64,000 nt of DNA. Origin: Pandoraea apista. GTDB taxonomy: Bacteria; Pseudomonadota; Gammaproteobacteria; Burkholderiales; Burkholderiaceae. This document shows, piece after piece, positions 53,068-63,586 of this stretch. The DNA is taken from NCBI RefSeq assembly GCF_001465595.2, contig NZ_CP013481.2, forward strand, positions 4,278,001-4,342,000. Direction: 5' to 3'. The stretch's first letter is position 1, and every line of letters starts with the position of its first letter. Position numbers and translations under genes: made by a program. Under the pieces are notes generated by a model. The model saw only the letters and a program-made list of their open reading frames with translations, did no database searches and had not been told where the DNA came from.

Positions 53068-54618
53068 ATGAAATATCTCGATCTTCGTGACTTCACCGCG
53101 CAACTGGAGCGATCCGGCCAGCTTCGTCGCGTAGACGTGCCGGTTTCGCCGGTATTGGAGATGACGGCACTCGCCGACCGTGTTCTCAAAGCGGCAGGTC
53201 CCGCGCTGTGGTTTGAGCGGCCGACCGGCTACGACATGCCGGTGCTTGCCAACTTATTTGGCACCCCTGAACGAGTGGCCCTTGGCATGGGCATCGACGG
53301 CGGTGAAAACGCCCTCGGCTCGCTGCGCGACATTGGCCGCCTTCTCTCGACCCTCAAGGAACCGGAACCCCCTCGCGGGCTGAAGGACGCGGGCAAGCTG
53401 CTCGGCATGGCCAAGGCCGTTTGGGACATGGCCCCCAAGGAAGTCGGCAGCCCCGTTTGTCAGGAAATCGTCTGGGAGGGCAACGACGTCGACCTCGCAC
53501 GCCTGCCGATTCAGACCTGCTGGCCCGGCGACGCCGCGCCGCTCATCACATGGGGTTTGGTCATTACCAAGGGACCTCACCGCAAGCGACAGAATCTCGG
53601 CATCTATCGCCAGCAGGTCATCGGCCGCAATCAGGTCATCATGCGATGGCTCGCCCACCGGGGCGGTGCTCTCGACTTCCGCGAGTTTGCACAGGCGAAC
53701 CCGGGCAAGCCGTTTCCGATTGCCGTCGCGCTCGGTGCCGATCCGGCGACCATGCTCGGTGCCGTGACACCGGTGCCCGATACGCTGTCCGAGTATCAAT
53801 TTGCCGGGCTTCTGCGTGGCAGCCGAACCGAGTTGGCCAAATGTCTGACGCCAGGGCTGGAGTCGTTGCGTGTCCCCGCCCGCGCCGAGATCGTGCTCGA
53901 GGGCTTCATTTATCCATCCGAGCAAGCGCGCCCCATCCCCGACGGTGCCCCGCCGCCCCCGTCGCGCGGTGCGACAGCGGGTTACGACCACGCCCTCGAA
54001 GGTCCTTATGGCGACCACACCGGCTATTACAACGAGCAGGAATGGTTCCCGGTGTTCACGATCGAGCGCATCACCCTGCGTCGTAACGCGGTCTATCACT
54101 CCACCTACACCGGCAAGCCACCCGATGAACCGGCCGTGCTGGGCGTGGCGCTCAATGAGGTGTTCGTCCCGCTGCTGCAAAAGCAATTCCCCGAGATCAC
54201 CGATTTCTATCTGCCGCCTGAGGGTTGCAGCTACCGGATGGCCATCGTCCAGATGAAGAAGGCCTATCCGGGGCACGCCAAGCGTGTCATGTTCGGCGTC
54301 TGGAGTTTCCTGCGCCAGTTCATGTATACGAAGTTCATCGTCGTGGTGGACGAGGACGTCGATATTCGCGACTGGAAGGAAGTCATCTGGGCGATCACCA
54401 CGCGCGTCGATCCGACCCGCGACACCACGCTTGTCGACCAGACGCCTATCGACTATCTCGATTTCGCCTCGCCCCAGGCAGGGCTCGGCTCCAAGATGGG
54501 CATCGACGCGACGAACAAGTGGCCGGGGGAAACTTCGCGCGAGTGGGGACGTCCCATCGAAATGACCGCCGACGTCGACGCGCGCATGGCTGCTCTATAT
54601 AAGGATCTCGGCCTGTAA
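53068..54618 (+). CDS. ubiD: UbiD family decarboxylase (3-octaprenyl-4-hydroxybenzoate carboxy-lyase)
   Basis: This 516-residue prenylated-FMN decarboxylase acts in ubiquinone synthesis. It starts [19 protein letters not shown], has [39 protein letters not shown] and the [12 protein letters not shown] segment, as in E. coli UbiD (about 497 residues). The flavin prenyltransferase UbiX is not in the window. ATG 53068 is the conserved start. Confidence 0.95.
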   Translation: MKYLDLRDFTAQLERSGQLRRVDVPVSPVLEMTALADRVLKAAGPALWFERPTGYDMPVLANLFGTPERVALGMGIDGGENALGSLRDIGRLLSTLKEPEPPRGLKDAGKLLGMAKAVWDMAPKEVGSPVCQEIVWEGNDVDLARLPIQTCWPGDAAPLITWGLVITKGPHRKRQNLGIYRQQVIGRNQVIMRWLAHRGGALDFREFAQANPGKPFPIAVALGADPATMLGAVTPVPDTLSEYQFAGLLRGSRTELAKCLTPGLESLRVPARAEIVLEGFIYPSEQARPIPDGAPPPPSRGATAGYDHALEGPYGDHTGYYNEQEWFPVFTIERITLRRNAVYHSTYTGKPPDEPAVLGVALNEVFVPLLQKQFPEITDFYLPPEGCSYRMAIVQMKKAYPGHAKRVMFGVWSFLRQFMYTKFIVVVDEDVDIRDWKEVIWAITTRVDPTRDTTLVDQTPIDYLDFASPQAGLGSKMGIDATNKWPGETSREWGRPIEMTADVDARMAALYKDLGL

Positions 54619-54867
54619 AACCGGCCGCGCAAGCCGGATCGCGATCCTCGTCTTACGCCGGCGGCCGTCGGGCTGCCGGTGTCGCACGCGCGGCGCATTG
54701 TTCGACATTGCATCGCCCCATCCGATGTTCATGCGTCGTCACGAACGGCGCACGGCATTGGAGTAAGCTGGCACCCGATACACCGACAAGCCGTATCCGT
54801 TTCCGTCCCCCGTACGGTGCACAGTCCCCCGACAGCGCCGCCCGGTCATCGAAGAGGAGAGCTGATC

Positions 54868-56376
54868 GTGTCATCTACCCGCCCACCGGCGCATTCCCGC
54901 GCATCGGCCAAAGCCCATCCGGCGCTGGCCCGTCTGAAAGATCCCGAATTGCTTAAGTCCGACGCCTATATCGACGGCGACTGGACACCGGCCGACTCGC
55001 ACGCGACCTTCGTGGTGAACGATCCCGCCACCGACGCCGAAATCGCGCATGTGGCCGATCTGGGGGCCAAGGAGACCGAGCGCGCTCTGGTCGCCGCCGA
55101 AACCGCCCTGCCCGAGTGGCGTCGTAAGACCGGTAAGGAGCGTGCACGCATCATGCGTCGCTGGTTCGACCTCATCATGCAGGCACAGGACGACCTCGGC
55201 GCGATCATGACCGCCGAGCAAGGCAAGCCGCTGGCCGAGGCCAAAGGCGAAGTGGCCTACGGCGCATCGTTCATCGAGTGGTTCGCCGAGGAGGCCAAGC
55301 GCATCGACGGCGACGTGCTCAGTTCGCCGGAAAACGGCAAACGTCTGCTGGTGCTCAAGCAGCCCATCGGCGTGTGCGCTTCGATCACGCCGTGGAATTT
55401 TCCCATCGCGATGATCACCCGCAAGATCGCGCCTGCGATTGCCGCGGGCTGCACTATCGTGGTCAAACCAGCCCGTCTCACCCCGCTCTCGGCACTGGCG
55501 CTCGCCGAACTCGCCAATCGCGCCGGGTTACCCAAAGGCGTATTCAATGTCGTGACGTCGAAAAACTCGTCGGATGTGGGCAACGTGCTCACCTCGAGTC
55601 CCCGAGTGCGCCATCTGTCGTTCACCGGGTCCACGCCGGTCGGCGCGAAGCTGATGGAACAATGTGCGTCCACAATCAAGAAGGTAGCGCTCGAACTGGG
55701 TGGCCTCGCGCCGTTCCTCGTCTTCGACGATGCCGACGTGGACGCCGCCGTCGAAGGCTGCATCGCCTCCAAATTCCGCAATGCCGGCCAGACGTGCGTG
55801 TGCGCGAACCGTATCTATGCGCAGGACGGTATCTACGACACTTTCGTTGAGAAACTGACCGTGGCGGTGAGCAAGCTGCGCGTGGGCAACGGCTTCGAGC
55901 CCGGCGTCGCGATTGGGCCGCTCATCGAAGACGCCGCCGTCGCGAAGGTGGAGCGTCACGTGGAAGACGCGCTCGCTAAGGGCGGGCGTGTCACCGTCGG
56001 CGGCAAAGTGTTGCATGGCCGCTTTTTCGAACCGACCGTGGTGGCAGACGCCAGCGCCGACATGCTCGTCGCGCAGGAAGAGACCTTCGGGCCGGTGGCG
56101 CCGGTCTTCCGTTTCAAGGACGAAGCGGACGGCATTCGCCTGGCCAATGCCTCCGATTTCGGCCTCGCATCGTACTTCTTCGCCCGCGATGTCGGACGCG
56201 TCTGGCGCGTGGCCGAGGGCATCGAAGCGGGAATGGTCGGCATCAATACCGGCCTGATCTCGAATGAGGTGGCGCCGTTCGGAGGCGTCAAGCAGTCGGG
56301 TCTGGGCCGGGAGGGGTCCAAATACGGCATCGACGAGTACCTTGAAATGAAGTATCTCTGCCTTGCCGGGATGTGA
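54868..56376 (+). CDS. gabD: NAD(P)-dependent succinate-semialdehyde dehydrogenase
   Basis: This 502-residue aldehyde dehydrogenase is close to E. coli GabD, which oxidises succinate semialdehyde to succinate. It has PWNFPIAMITRKIAPAIAAG, VRHLSFTGSTPVG, the catalytic Cys in FRNAGQTCVCANRIY and NEVAPFGGVKQSGLGREG at the end. Two usually conserved spots differ: KPARLTPLS (a basic residue at the cofactor-ribose position) and ELGGLAPF where NAPF is usual. GTG 54868 follows a GAGGAG site 8 bases upstream. It is a single-gene unit between ubiD and an APC permease. Confidence 0.93.
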   Translation: MSSTRPPAHSRASAKAHPALARLKDPELLKSDAYIDGDWTPADSHATFVVNDPATDAEIAHVADLGAKETERALVAAETALPEWRRKTGKERARIMRRWFDLIMQAQDDLGAIMTAEQGKPLAEAKGEVAYGASFIEWFAEEAKRIDGDVLSSPENGKRLLVLKQPIGVCASITPWNFPIAMITRKIAPAIAAGCTIVVKPARLTPLSALALAELANRAGLPKGVFNVVTSKNSSDVGNVLTSSPRVRHLSFTGSTPVGAKLMEQCASTIKKVALELGGLAPFLVFDDADVDAAVEGCIASKFRNAGQTCVCANRIYAQDGIYDTFVEKLTVAVSKLRVGNGFEPGVAIGPLIEDAAVAKVERHVEDALAKGGRVTVGGKVLHGRFFEPTVVADASADMLVAQEETFGPVAPVFRFKDEADGIRLANASDFGLASYFFARDVGRVWRVAEGIEAGMVGINTGLISNEVAPFGGVKQSGLGREGSKYGIDEYLEMKYLCLAGM

Positions 56377-56786
56377 CGACAATCTGACCCTTTAATACTT
56401 TGTAATAGGCACTTTCCCATGCCGAGATCCGCGTCCTGACTGGCTTGCACGTAATTTTCCGTAACGTCGGCAAACAGGATGGCATTGGGAAAGTGTTACA
56501 AAGTCCCACAGACGCGGGGCGCCTCGGGTAGAATCGCGCTTTTTTCGCGAACGGCGACTCCGACCCCAATTCGGGTAATGCACGCCCCCCGTGCGCCACG
56601 ACATGGGACCGGTCGATGTTCGCGAAGCCCATCAACGGAAGTCGCGTCGGTCAGCGTCGCCCCCGCGCCGTCATGTTTCTCGTGACGGCGACCGGCCTGC
56701 CGGCAGTTTGTCCGCCCTCGCGCAGCGTGCCGCCCCGCCCTCATCGGGCCGGTGCCTGCTCCCCCCGGGCGTGGAGAAGACATCGA
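56377..56786. other. Intergenic region with imperfect long inverted repeat before the APC permease
   Basis: The arms 56397-56423 and 56481-56504 share ACTTTGTAA and CACTTTCCC(A)ATGCC in inverted orientation, with 57 bases between. A -10-like TAGAAT follows at about 56530, which gives a leader of about 245 nt to the ATG. No gene or known riboswitch is seen. Confidence 0.6.
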
Positions 56787-58403
56787 ATGGATAACAATCA
56801 ATCTCTCATGCGCAACATCGGGCCGTTTGCCCTGATGTTGACGGGCCTCGGCTCGATTATTGGTTCCGGCTGGTTGTTCGGCGCCTGGAAAGCCGCCAAA
56901 ATCGCTGGCCCCGCCGCCCTTTTTGCCTGGATCATTGGCGCGGTCGTCATTCTGGCCATTGCACTCACTTACGCGGAATTGGGCGCCATGTTCCCCGAGT
57001 CGGGCGGCATGGTGCGCTATTCGCGTTATTCGCATGGCAGTCTGGTCGGCTTCATCGCCGCCTGGGCAAACTGGATCGCCATCGTGTCGGTGATCCCGAT
57101 CGAGGCCGAAGCGTCGATTCAGTACATGAGCACATGGCCGTACGACTGGGCGCACCGCCTGTTTGTCGACGGCACGCTCACAAGCAGCGGCCTCATGCTT
57201 TCAGCCCTGCTCGTGATCGTCTACTTCATGTTGAACTACTGGGGCGTGAAGCTCTTCGCGCGCGCCAATACGGCGATCACGCTGTTCAAGTTCGCGATTC
57301 CGGCCCTGACCATCGCAGGTCTGATGATCGCGGGATTCCACCCCGGCAACTTTAATCTGGCGGAACACGGCGGTTTCGCGCCGAACGGCATGTCGGCCGT
57401 GCTTACCGCTGTCGCCACGTCGGGCATTGTGTTTGCGTTCAACGGCTTTCAAAGCCCGGTGAACCTCGCGGGCGAAGCGCGCGATCCGGGTCGCAGCATT
57501 CCGTTTGCAGTGGTCGGTTCGATTCTGCTCGCAACCGTGATCTATCTGCTGCTGCAAGTGGCCTATATCGGCGCGCTCTCCCCCGAGCAACTGGCAGGCG
57601 GATGGCACATGGTGAGCTTCAGCTCGCCGTTCGCCGAATTGGCCATTGCTCTGGGTCTGAACTGGCTCGCGATCGTGCTGTACTTCGACGCGTTTCTGAG
57701 CCCGAGCGGCACCGGCACCACCTATATGGCGACCACGAGCCGTATGATCTACGCAATGGAACGCAACCGCACCATGCCTGAGATCTTCGGCCGCGTGCAC
57801 CCGCTATACGGTGTGCCGCGCCCGGCCATGTGGTTCAATCTGGCCATCTCGTTTGTCTTCATGTTCTTCTTCCGTGGCTGGGACTCGCTCGCCGCCGTGA
57901 TTTCAGTGGCCACCGTGATCTCGTATCTGACCGGCCCGATCAGTGTGATGGCTCTGCGCCGTGCCGCACCGGACATGCACCGCCCCCTGCGTTTGCCCGG
58001 CCTGTCGCTGATTGCGCCGTTCGCCTTTGTGTGTGCTTCGCTGATCCTGTACTGGGCTCGCTGGCCACTCACCGGCCAGATCATCGTGCTGGTGGTCGTG
58101 GCGCTGCCGGTGTACTTCTACTATCAGGCAAAGGACAAGTGGCAAGGCTTCGGTCGTGATCTCAAAGCCTCATGGTGGCTGATCGGATATCTGCCGGTCA
58201 TGGCGCTTTGCTCGTATCTCGGCAGCAAGGAATTCGGCGGTATCGGTTGGCTGCCGTACGGCTGGGACATGGTGATCGTGGCAGCCCTCTCGCTCGCCTT
58301 CTATCACTGGGGAGTGAAGGCCGGGTGGCGCACGCCCTACCTCGCTGAAGAACGCGAGCAAGACGCCGCCAGCATGGAAGGCATGCCCGCCCTCTCGCAC
58401 TAA
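56787..58403 (+). CDS. APC family amino acid permease
   Basis: This 538-residue inner-membrane transporter has about 12-14 hydrophobic segments. It begins with IGPFALMLTGLGSIIGSGWLFG, where GSIIGSGW is the conserved first-helix substrate motif, and has EARDPGRSIPFAVVGSIL in the middle. Similar proteins carry amino acids or polyamines; the substrate cannot be assigned. ATG 56787 follows GGAGAAG. Monocistronic. Confidence 0.92.
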   Translation: MDNNQSLMRNIGPFALMLTGLGSIIGSGWLFGAWKAAKIAGPAALFAWIIGAVVILAIALTYAELGAMFPESGGMVRYSRYSHGSLVGFIAAWANWIAIVSVIPIEAEASIQYMSTWPYDWAHRLFVDGTLTSSGLMLSALLVIVYFMLNYWGVKLFARANTAITLFKFAIPALTIAGLMIAGFHPGNFNLAEHGGFAPNGMSAVLTAVATSGIVFAFNGFQSPVNLAGEARDPGRSIPFAVVGSILLATVIYLLLQVAYIGALSPEQLAGGWHMVSFSSPFAELAIALGLNWLAIVLYFDAFLSPSGTGTTYMATTSRMIYAMERNRTMPEIFGRVHPLYGVPRPAMWFNLAISFVFMFFFRGWDSLAAVISVATVISYLTGPISVMALRRAAPDMHRPLRLPGLSLIAPFAFVCASLILYWARWPLTGQIIVLVVVALPVYFYYQAKDKWQGFGRDLKASWWLIGYLPVMALCSYLGSKEFGGIGWLPYGWDMVIVAALSLAFYHWGVKAGWRTPYLAEEREQDAASMEGMPALSH

Positions 58404-58464
58404 GCCACGTCATCTTTCTCTTTTTACGACGGTCTCTTTTGGGGGGCGCTTTACCTCGCCCCCC

Positions 58465-58537
58465 AGACGGACCGAAGCCCCTTTCCGCCTCTCAGACATA
58501 AACCCAACTCGCCGCAGAAAGGGGCTTCGGTCCGTCT
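58465..58537. repeat. Perfect 21-base inverted repeat downstream of the APC permease
   Basis: The arms 58465-58485 and 58517-58537 (core GACGGACCGAAGCCCCTTTC) are exact reverse complements with a 31-base spacer. Just before it is another stem, GGGGGGCG/CGCCCCCC (58441-58464). Neither has a T tract. The hairpins sit between the convergent APC and EAL genes. Confidence 0.9.
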
Positions 58538-58643
58538 CTCTTCACGCCGTCAGGACTTCCATCAACACCGTTCCTGCGTCTCAGTGCGCCGCGCTGCTCG
58601 GGTAGCGTTTTGCGGGCTATCTTTTTTCCGTTCGGTCCTTCAC

Positions 58644-60536
58644 TCACCGGTGTGCGCGTCGACGCTCGATGAACAGGCTGTTGCCTAGTGCTCGCTTCGC
58701 CATTTTCTTGGCATCGGCCGCCGCGGCCGAAACTTCTACATGCGACGGGAAACTCTCCGGAGTGACCGCCACGACACCGATCGACAAGCTCGTGATCGGA
58801 TGGAAGATAACCATGCCACGTCGATCTTCCGCCTCGAATCCACCCGCCGCAATCTGGTCCGGATGGAAGTACTCAGTCACCGCCTCGCCAAAACGGGTAA
58901 GCGCTTCGCGGCATCGCGCCTCCCAGTCGGGACTGCGGAACAGAATCAGGAAGTCGTCACCCCCGATATGCCCGAGGAAGTCCCGCTCGGGATTTCGCAC
59001 GGCCATCAGCACACGCGCGACAAGCTGAATCAGGTCGTCGCCGCGTCGGTAACCGAACACGTCGTTGAACGGCTTGAAGTTGTCCAGATCGATGTAACAA
59101 GCATGGAACGACTGCCGCTCGCCAATCATGCGATCCATGTAGTCGTCGATCGGCACGTTGCCCGGCAGCAACGTGAGCGGATTAGCGTAGCGCGCCGCGT
59201 CGAGTTGCATATCGGTAATGTGACGCATGAGGGCATGCCCCTGCGCGACGCCGAAATATCGGCCCTGATCCGTCACGATGAAACCCGCCGCAATCTGCCG
59301 GCTCGCCCCTTCGGCAATCATGCGGCTCAGATCTTCCATGCGCGCTGTCTTGTCGAACGTGAGCGGGCGCGGCTCCATCACCGCCGAACACGGCTTGCGA
59401 CCGTACAACTCCCGCGTGAACGGACGTGCGAACCGGCCTATGAGCGATGCGCGTCCGATCAACCCTACCGCACGATCGCGCTCGACCACGGGCAATACCT
59501 CTAGCGCCGGATCGCTCTCGAAACGCGCCACCACATCTTCGCTACGGGTATCGGGCGAGACCGGCTCGACGTAGGCAGCAATGCGCTCGAGCGTCACATT
59601 GCCCGAACCCAGTTGACTGGGCTGCTGGTGCACATAGGCACGGCGCTCGTTCACAACATCCTGCACATTGGCCGTGATCGCCCGTTGCGGCTGTGCTTCA
59701 GGGCGCGCAATGAAATATCCCTGACCGAGGAAGATGCCAAGATCGCGCACTACCTGAAGCTCTTCGGCATGTTCGATGCCTTCGGCAATGACGCGTGTAC
59801 CACTCGTCTCGGCAATCTGGCGCATCGAACGCACGAACTGGAGTTTGACCGTATCGGTGTCGATGCCGTCAACGAAATGCCGATCGATCTTGACGTAGTC
59901 AGGCCGCAGCTCGGACCAGAGTCGTAGGCTCGCGTAGCCTTCGCCCATGTCGTCCAGCGCCACTTCGAAGCCCAGCGACCGATACGCGGTGAGCGACGCC
60001 CGCGTGCTCGCCAGATCGAGTGTGGGGGCATGCTCCGTGAGTTCGAGCACGACGCGCTCGGGCGCAAGGCGAAACGACTGGAGCATGGCGAATGTCTCGT
60101 CGAGCCCCAACGATTCGCTCACGCCCCCCCCAGGTTGGGCGCGCGTAACGGGGCCGATGTTCAGGAACAACCGTTCGGGCAAGTCCTGTTCGACAAAACC
60201 GCGCAACACCGCACGGCGGCAGGCCAGCTCCAGCGGTCCGAGCAGACCATGACGACGCGCAGCGGCAAACAGCGCCATCGGCGAGTGAATCGACGTGCCC
60301 GCAGGGCCCCGCACCAACCCCTCGAAACCCGCGACTTCCGATGTCCGAAAATCAAGAATCGGCTGAAACACGCAGGTCAGACCAATGCCCTCGCACAGTT
60401 CGGCGAGCAACGCACTCTCGTCGGGATCGGCATAAGGCGCGGCAGGACTGGCAGAGAGGGTTTTCGCGTCGCGTGACGCACCGAAGGCGCCGGGGCGCTC
60501 CGGCGGACGTATCGCGACAGGCGTGGGAGGGTTCAA
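58644..60536 (-). CDS. EAL-CBS-GGDEF signalling protein
   Basis: This protein of about 630 residues joins an EAL domain (about residues 35-280), a CBS pair (about 310-450) and a C-terminal GGDEF domain. The EAL motif reads FEGLVRG, and later residues NIGP, ELTEHAP, DDMGEGYASL, KIDRHFVDG and AEGIEHAEEL are kept, so c-di-GMP phosphodiesterase activity is plausible. The GGDEF signature reads GGDDF, an unusual form. I chose TTG 60536, which has GGAG 6 bases upstream; the frame is open to 60578. It is cytoplasmic and monocistronic; the CBS pair probably senses a nucleotide. Confidence 0.9.
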   Translation of the reverse strand: MNPPTPVAIRPPERPGAFGASRDAKTLSASPAAPYADPDESALLAELCEGIGLTCVFQPILDFRTSEVAGFEGLVRGPAGTSIHSPMALFAAARRHGLLGPLELACRRAVLRGFVEQDLPERLFLNIGPVTRAQPGGGVSESLGLDETFAMLQSFRLAPERVVLELTEHAPTLDLASTRASLTAYRSLGFEVALDDMGEGYASLRLWSELRPDYVKIDRHFVDGIDTDTVKLQFVRSMRQIAETSGTRVIAEGIEHAEELQVVRDLGIFLGQGYFIARPEAQPQRAITANVQDVVNERRAYVHQQPSQLGSGNVTLERIAAYVEPVSPDTRSEDVVARFESDPALEVLPVVERDRAVGLIGRASLIGRFARPFTRELYGRKPCSAVMEPRPLTFDKTARMEDLSRMIAEGASRQIAAGFIVTDQGRYFGVAQGHALMRHITDMQLDAARYANPLTLLPGNVPIDDYMDRMIGERQSFHACYIDLDNFKPFNDVFGYRRGDDLIQLVARVLMAVRNPERDFLGHIGGDDFLILFRSPDWEARCREALTRFGEAVTEYFHPDQIAAGGFEAEDRRGMVIFHPITSLSIGVVAVTPESFPSHVEVSAAAADAKKMAKRALGNSLFIERRRAHR

Positions 60537-60885
60537 CTGAGACTCCGTAGGTCGGTGCGGTGCGCCGCCATCATGCAAACAGCAATGCGTTGTGCGGGCA
60601 TGTGTCGGGCGCCATCGAGCGCGCCGAAGGCAAGTGCGCTCCGATGAACGGTCTCACCCGTGTTCCCCGTGCTTCGCGTGCGGTAGCTGCTCTGTGGCCC
60701 ATATCCGCGTCTTGTGACGGTGCCCGCAGGCACCCTCTTTTACTTGGCACTCAGGCTATCGCCGTTATTTGACAGAACCGTGACAGTGCCGGAATTGCCA
60801 CACACCCGGCCCCCGCGCGAACCCCGGCATCTCGTCAGGCGGGAATTCTCACACCAGTGGGGAATGTTTCCGACACGGGACGAAA
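60537..60885. other. Intergenic region between the EAL gene and metQ
   Basis: No convincing gene is seen. A short stem GGTGCC-CGCA-GGCACC followed by CTCTTTT lies at 60719-60741 on the plus strand, without a plus-strand gene before it. Confidence 0.4.
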
Positions 60886-60919
60886 AAAAACGGCAACGCC
60901 GCAAAGCGTTGCCGTTTTT
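60886..60919 (-). terminator. Intrinsic terminator of metNIQ
   Basis: The 10-base stem ACGGCAACGC/GCGTTGCCGT with a 6-base loop has T runs on both sides; on the minus strand it ends the metNIQ transcript 39 bases after metQ. Confidence 0.93.
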
Positions 60920-60957
60920 CCAGCCCGGCTCCATCGACTGGAGCGGCCTGCCCGAAC

Positions 60958-61770
60958 TTACCAGGCGGTCACGACCGAGCCGCCAAACTTCTGCTCGATG
61001 AATGCCTTCACTTCCGGCGAGTGGTAGGCCTTGATCAGCTTGGCCACCCAAGGCTTGTTCTTGTCGGCCGTGCGAATGACCAGCACGTTGGCGTACGGGC
61101 CATTGGCGTCTTCGATGGCGAGCGAATCGCGCTTCGGGTTCAGACCAGCTTCCATCGCGAAGTTGGTGTTGATGACAGCCACGGCCACGTCGTCGAGCGA
61201 GCGCGGCAGTTGTGCCGCATCCAGTTCCACGAACTTGAGCTTCTTCGGGTTTTCGACCACGTCGAGCGGTGTTGCCTTCAGGCCGGCGTCGGCCCGCAAC
61301 TTGAGCAGACCCTGCTTTTGCAGCAACAGCAGCGCACGGCCGCCATTGGTCGGGTCGTTCGGCAGCGACACCTTGTCACCCGACTTCAGTTCGGCCAGCG
61401 ACTTGAGCTTCTTGGAGTAGATGCCCATCGGGAAGATCACCGTCTTGGCGATCGACTCGAGCTTGTAGCCACGGTCCTTCACTTGCGCATCGAGGTACGG
61501 CTGGTGCTGATAGCTGTTCACGTCCAGATCGCCCGACGACAGTGCGGCATTCGGCTGCACGTAGTCGCTGAATTCGATGACCTTGATGTTCAGGCCGTCT
61601 TTCGCAGCAACTTTCTTCACTTCATCGAAGATCTGCGCGTGCGGGCCGCCCGTGACACCCACTTTCAGATTAATCGCATCGGCGGCGACAGCAGGGGCTG
61701 CAAATTGCGTGGCGAAGACCGTGGCGGCGCCAACTCCGGCCAGCAGCTTGAAAATCGTACGGCGTTGCAT
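60958..61770 (-). CDS. metQ: Methionine ABC transporter substrate-binding protein (MetQ/NlpA)
   Basis: This 270-residue periplasmic protein has a signal peptide (MQRRTIFKLLAGVGAATVFA, cleavage near AVAA) and the NlpA fold: LKVGVTGGPHAQIFDEVKK, NAALSSGDLDVNSYQHQPYL and VSLPNDPTNGGRALLLLQ. There is no lipobox Cys, so it is free periplasmic protein rather than lipoprotein. Third gene of metNIQ. Confidence 0.95.
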   Translation of the reverse strand: MQRRTIFKLLAGVGAATVFATQFAAPAVAADAINLKVGVTGGPHAQIFDEVKKVAAKDGLNIKVIEFSDYVQPNAALSSGDLDVNSYQHQPYLDAQVKDRGYKLESIAKTVIFPMGIYSKKLKSLAELKSGDKVSLPNDPTNGGRALLLLQKQGLLKLRADAGLKATPLDVVENPKKLKFVELDAAQLPRSLDDVAVAVINTNFAMEAGLNPKRDSLAIEDANGPYANVLVIRTADKNKPWVAKLIKAYHSPEVKAFIEQKFGGSVVTAW

Positions 61771-61831
61771 AGAAAACCTCGCGTGTGTATGAAGTGCCGG
61801 TTTGCCGGCGATGTTGTTATGTGAAGCGTAA

Positions 61832-62485
61832 TTACTTGTGGCTCAGGCGACGCACCAGCCAGTCGCCGAACGTCTGCACCAGTTGCACGAAAACAATCAG
61901 GATCAGCACCACGGTGATCATGACTTCCGGCAGGAAGCGCTGATACCCATAGCGGATGCCCAGATCGCCCAGTCCGCCGCCACCGATGGCGCCTGCCATT
62001 GCCGAGTAGCCGACCAGACTCACAAACGTGATCGTGAGGCCGGCCACGATACCGGGCAACGCTTCGGGCAGCAGAACCTTCATGACGATCTGACCGGTCG
62101 TGGCGCCCATCGACTGGGCCGCTTCGATCAGGCCACGGTCGACTTCGCGCAGCGCGGTCTCTACGAGACGCGCCACGAACGGCGCAGCGGCGATGGTGAG
62201 CGGCACCACGGCGGCCATCGTACCGATGGACGAGCCGACGATGAGTCGCGTGAACGGAATCACGGCAACGAGCAGGATGATGAACGGCGTAGAGCGTACC
62301 GCGTTGACGATGATTCCGACGACGCGATTGGTCGGCAGGTTCTGCAACACGCCGTTGCGATCGGTCAAATAGAGCAGCACGCCGAGCGGCACACCGACGA
62401 CGGCGCCGATCAGGCCGGAAATCCCGACCATGATGAGCGTCTCCCAGAACGAGGAGACGAACAAATCGAACATTTCACTCCACAT
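61832..62485 (-). CDS. metI: Methionine ABC transporter permease
   Basis: This 217-residue permease has five hydrophobic segments and the MetI pattern [40 protein letters not shown] and the coupling loop [21 protein letters not shown]. It overlaps the metN end by 11 bases. Confidence 0.95.
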   Translation of the reverse strand: MWSEMFDLFVSSFWETLIMVGISGLIGAVVGVPLGVLLYLTDRNGVLQNLPTNRVVGIIVNAVRSTPFIILLVAVIPFTRLIVGSSIGTMAAVVPLTIAAAPFVARLVETALREVDRGLIEAAQSMGATTGQIVMKVLLPEALPGIVAGLTITFVSLVGYSAMAGAIGGGGLGDLGIRYGYQRFLPEVMITVVLILIVFVQLVQTFGDWLVRRLSHK

Positions 62486-63509
62486 GGCTCAGCTCCTCAA
62501 CGACAACGCCCTGACTGGCGAGGAACGCCATGGCTTCGGCCACACGGGCCGGGGTGCCGCCTGCCATGACGGCAAGCGATCCGAATGCCTGCCCCTGGAT
62601 CTCGTCGATCTGGCCATGCAGGATATTGAAATCGAGTTCGTAACGGCGAATCGCCTCGGAAAGCAGCGGCTGATCCACGCCCGCGCCGGAAAACGCCAGA
62701 CGATACAGATGGTCGTGGCCATTACCGATGCGCGATGCGACACGCTCGCGAACGCCGGCGGGCAACTCTTGCGCAATCACGTCGCCGATGAGGGCACGCG
62801 TAACTTCGTGGCGCGGGCGCAGGAATACGTCGATCACGCGCCCCTGCTCAACCACGCGGCCGGCGTCGAGCACGGCGACACGGTCGCACACCTGCTTGAT
62901 GACTTCCATCTGGTGAGTAATCAGCACGACGGTCAGTCCCAGCTCTCGATTGATACGCTTGAGCAGTTCGAGAATCGAGCGCGTGGTCTCGGGATCGAGG
63001 GCCGACGTGGCTTCGTCCGAGAGCAACACCTGCGGCTCGCTCGCCAACGCGCGGGCAATACCCACGCGCTGCTTCTGGCCGCCGGAGATCTGCGCCGGAT
63101 AGCGGTCCTTCTGCGCCGTCAGGCCCACCAGTTCGAGCAGCGGCAGCACCTTCGCACGAATCTCGGTGGCCGACATGCCCGCCAGTTCGAGCGGCAGCGC
63201 GACGTTGTCGTAAACGGTGCGCGAGCTGAGCAGGTTGAAGTGCTGGAAGATCATGCCGATGCGACGGCGCGCCTGACGCAGTTCGTCCGACGACAATGAC
63301 GTCAGATCCTGGCCGTCCACGCGCACGGTCCCGTCGCTCGGGCGATTGAGCAGGTTGATCACACGCACGAGCGTGCTCTTACCGGCGCCGCTTCGGCCGA
63401 TGATGCCGAAAACTTCGCCGCGCTCGATCGACAGGCTGATATTGGAAAGCGCGTCGATCGGCCCCTTGGGTCCAGCAAATCGCTGGGTAATGTTCTGGAG
63501 TTCGATCAT
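62475..63509 (-). CDS. metN: Methionine ABC transporter ATP-binding protein
   Basis: This 344-residue ATPase has Walker [10 protein letters not shown], signature [15 protein letters not shown], Walker [14 protein letters not shown] and the C-terminal ACT-like NIL domain (about residues 265-344) that in E. coli MetN binds methionine and inhibits uptake. ATG 63509 begins [11 protein letters not shown]; the longer open frame is non-coding. It is the first gene of metNIQ. Confidence 0.95.
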   Translation of the reverse strand: MIELQNITQRFAGPKGPIDALSNISLSIERGEVFGIIGRSGAGKSTLVRVINLLNRPSDGTVRVDGQDLTSLSSDELRQARRRIGMIFQHFNLLSSRTVYDNVALPLELAGMSATEIRAKVLPLLELVGLTAQKDRYPAQISGGQKQRVGIARALASEPQVLLSDEATSALDPETTRSILELLKRINRELGLTVVLITHQMEVIKQVCDRVAVLDAGRVVEQGRVIDVFLRPRHEVTRALIGDVIAQELPAGVRERVASRIGNGHDHLYRLAFSGAGVDQPLLSEAIRRYELDFNILHGQIDEIQGQAFGSLAVMAGGTPARVAEAMAFLASQGVVVEELSHVE

Positions 63510-63586
63510 GCAAAAAAATGGCAGCCCCACTGCCTGAAGTGCCCGCAGTGCCGCCGCCTTGACCCGGTATTTAGCGCAAAGGCGAC

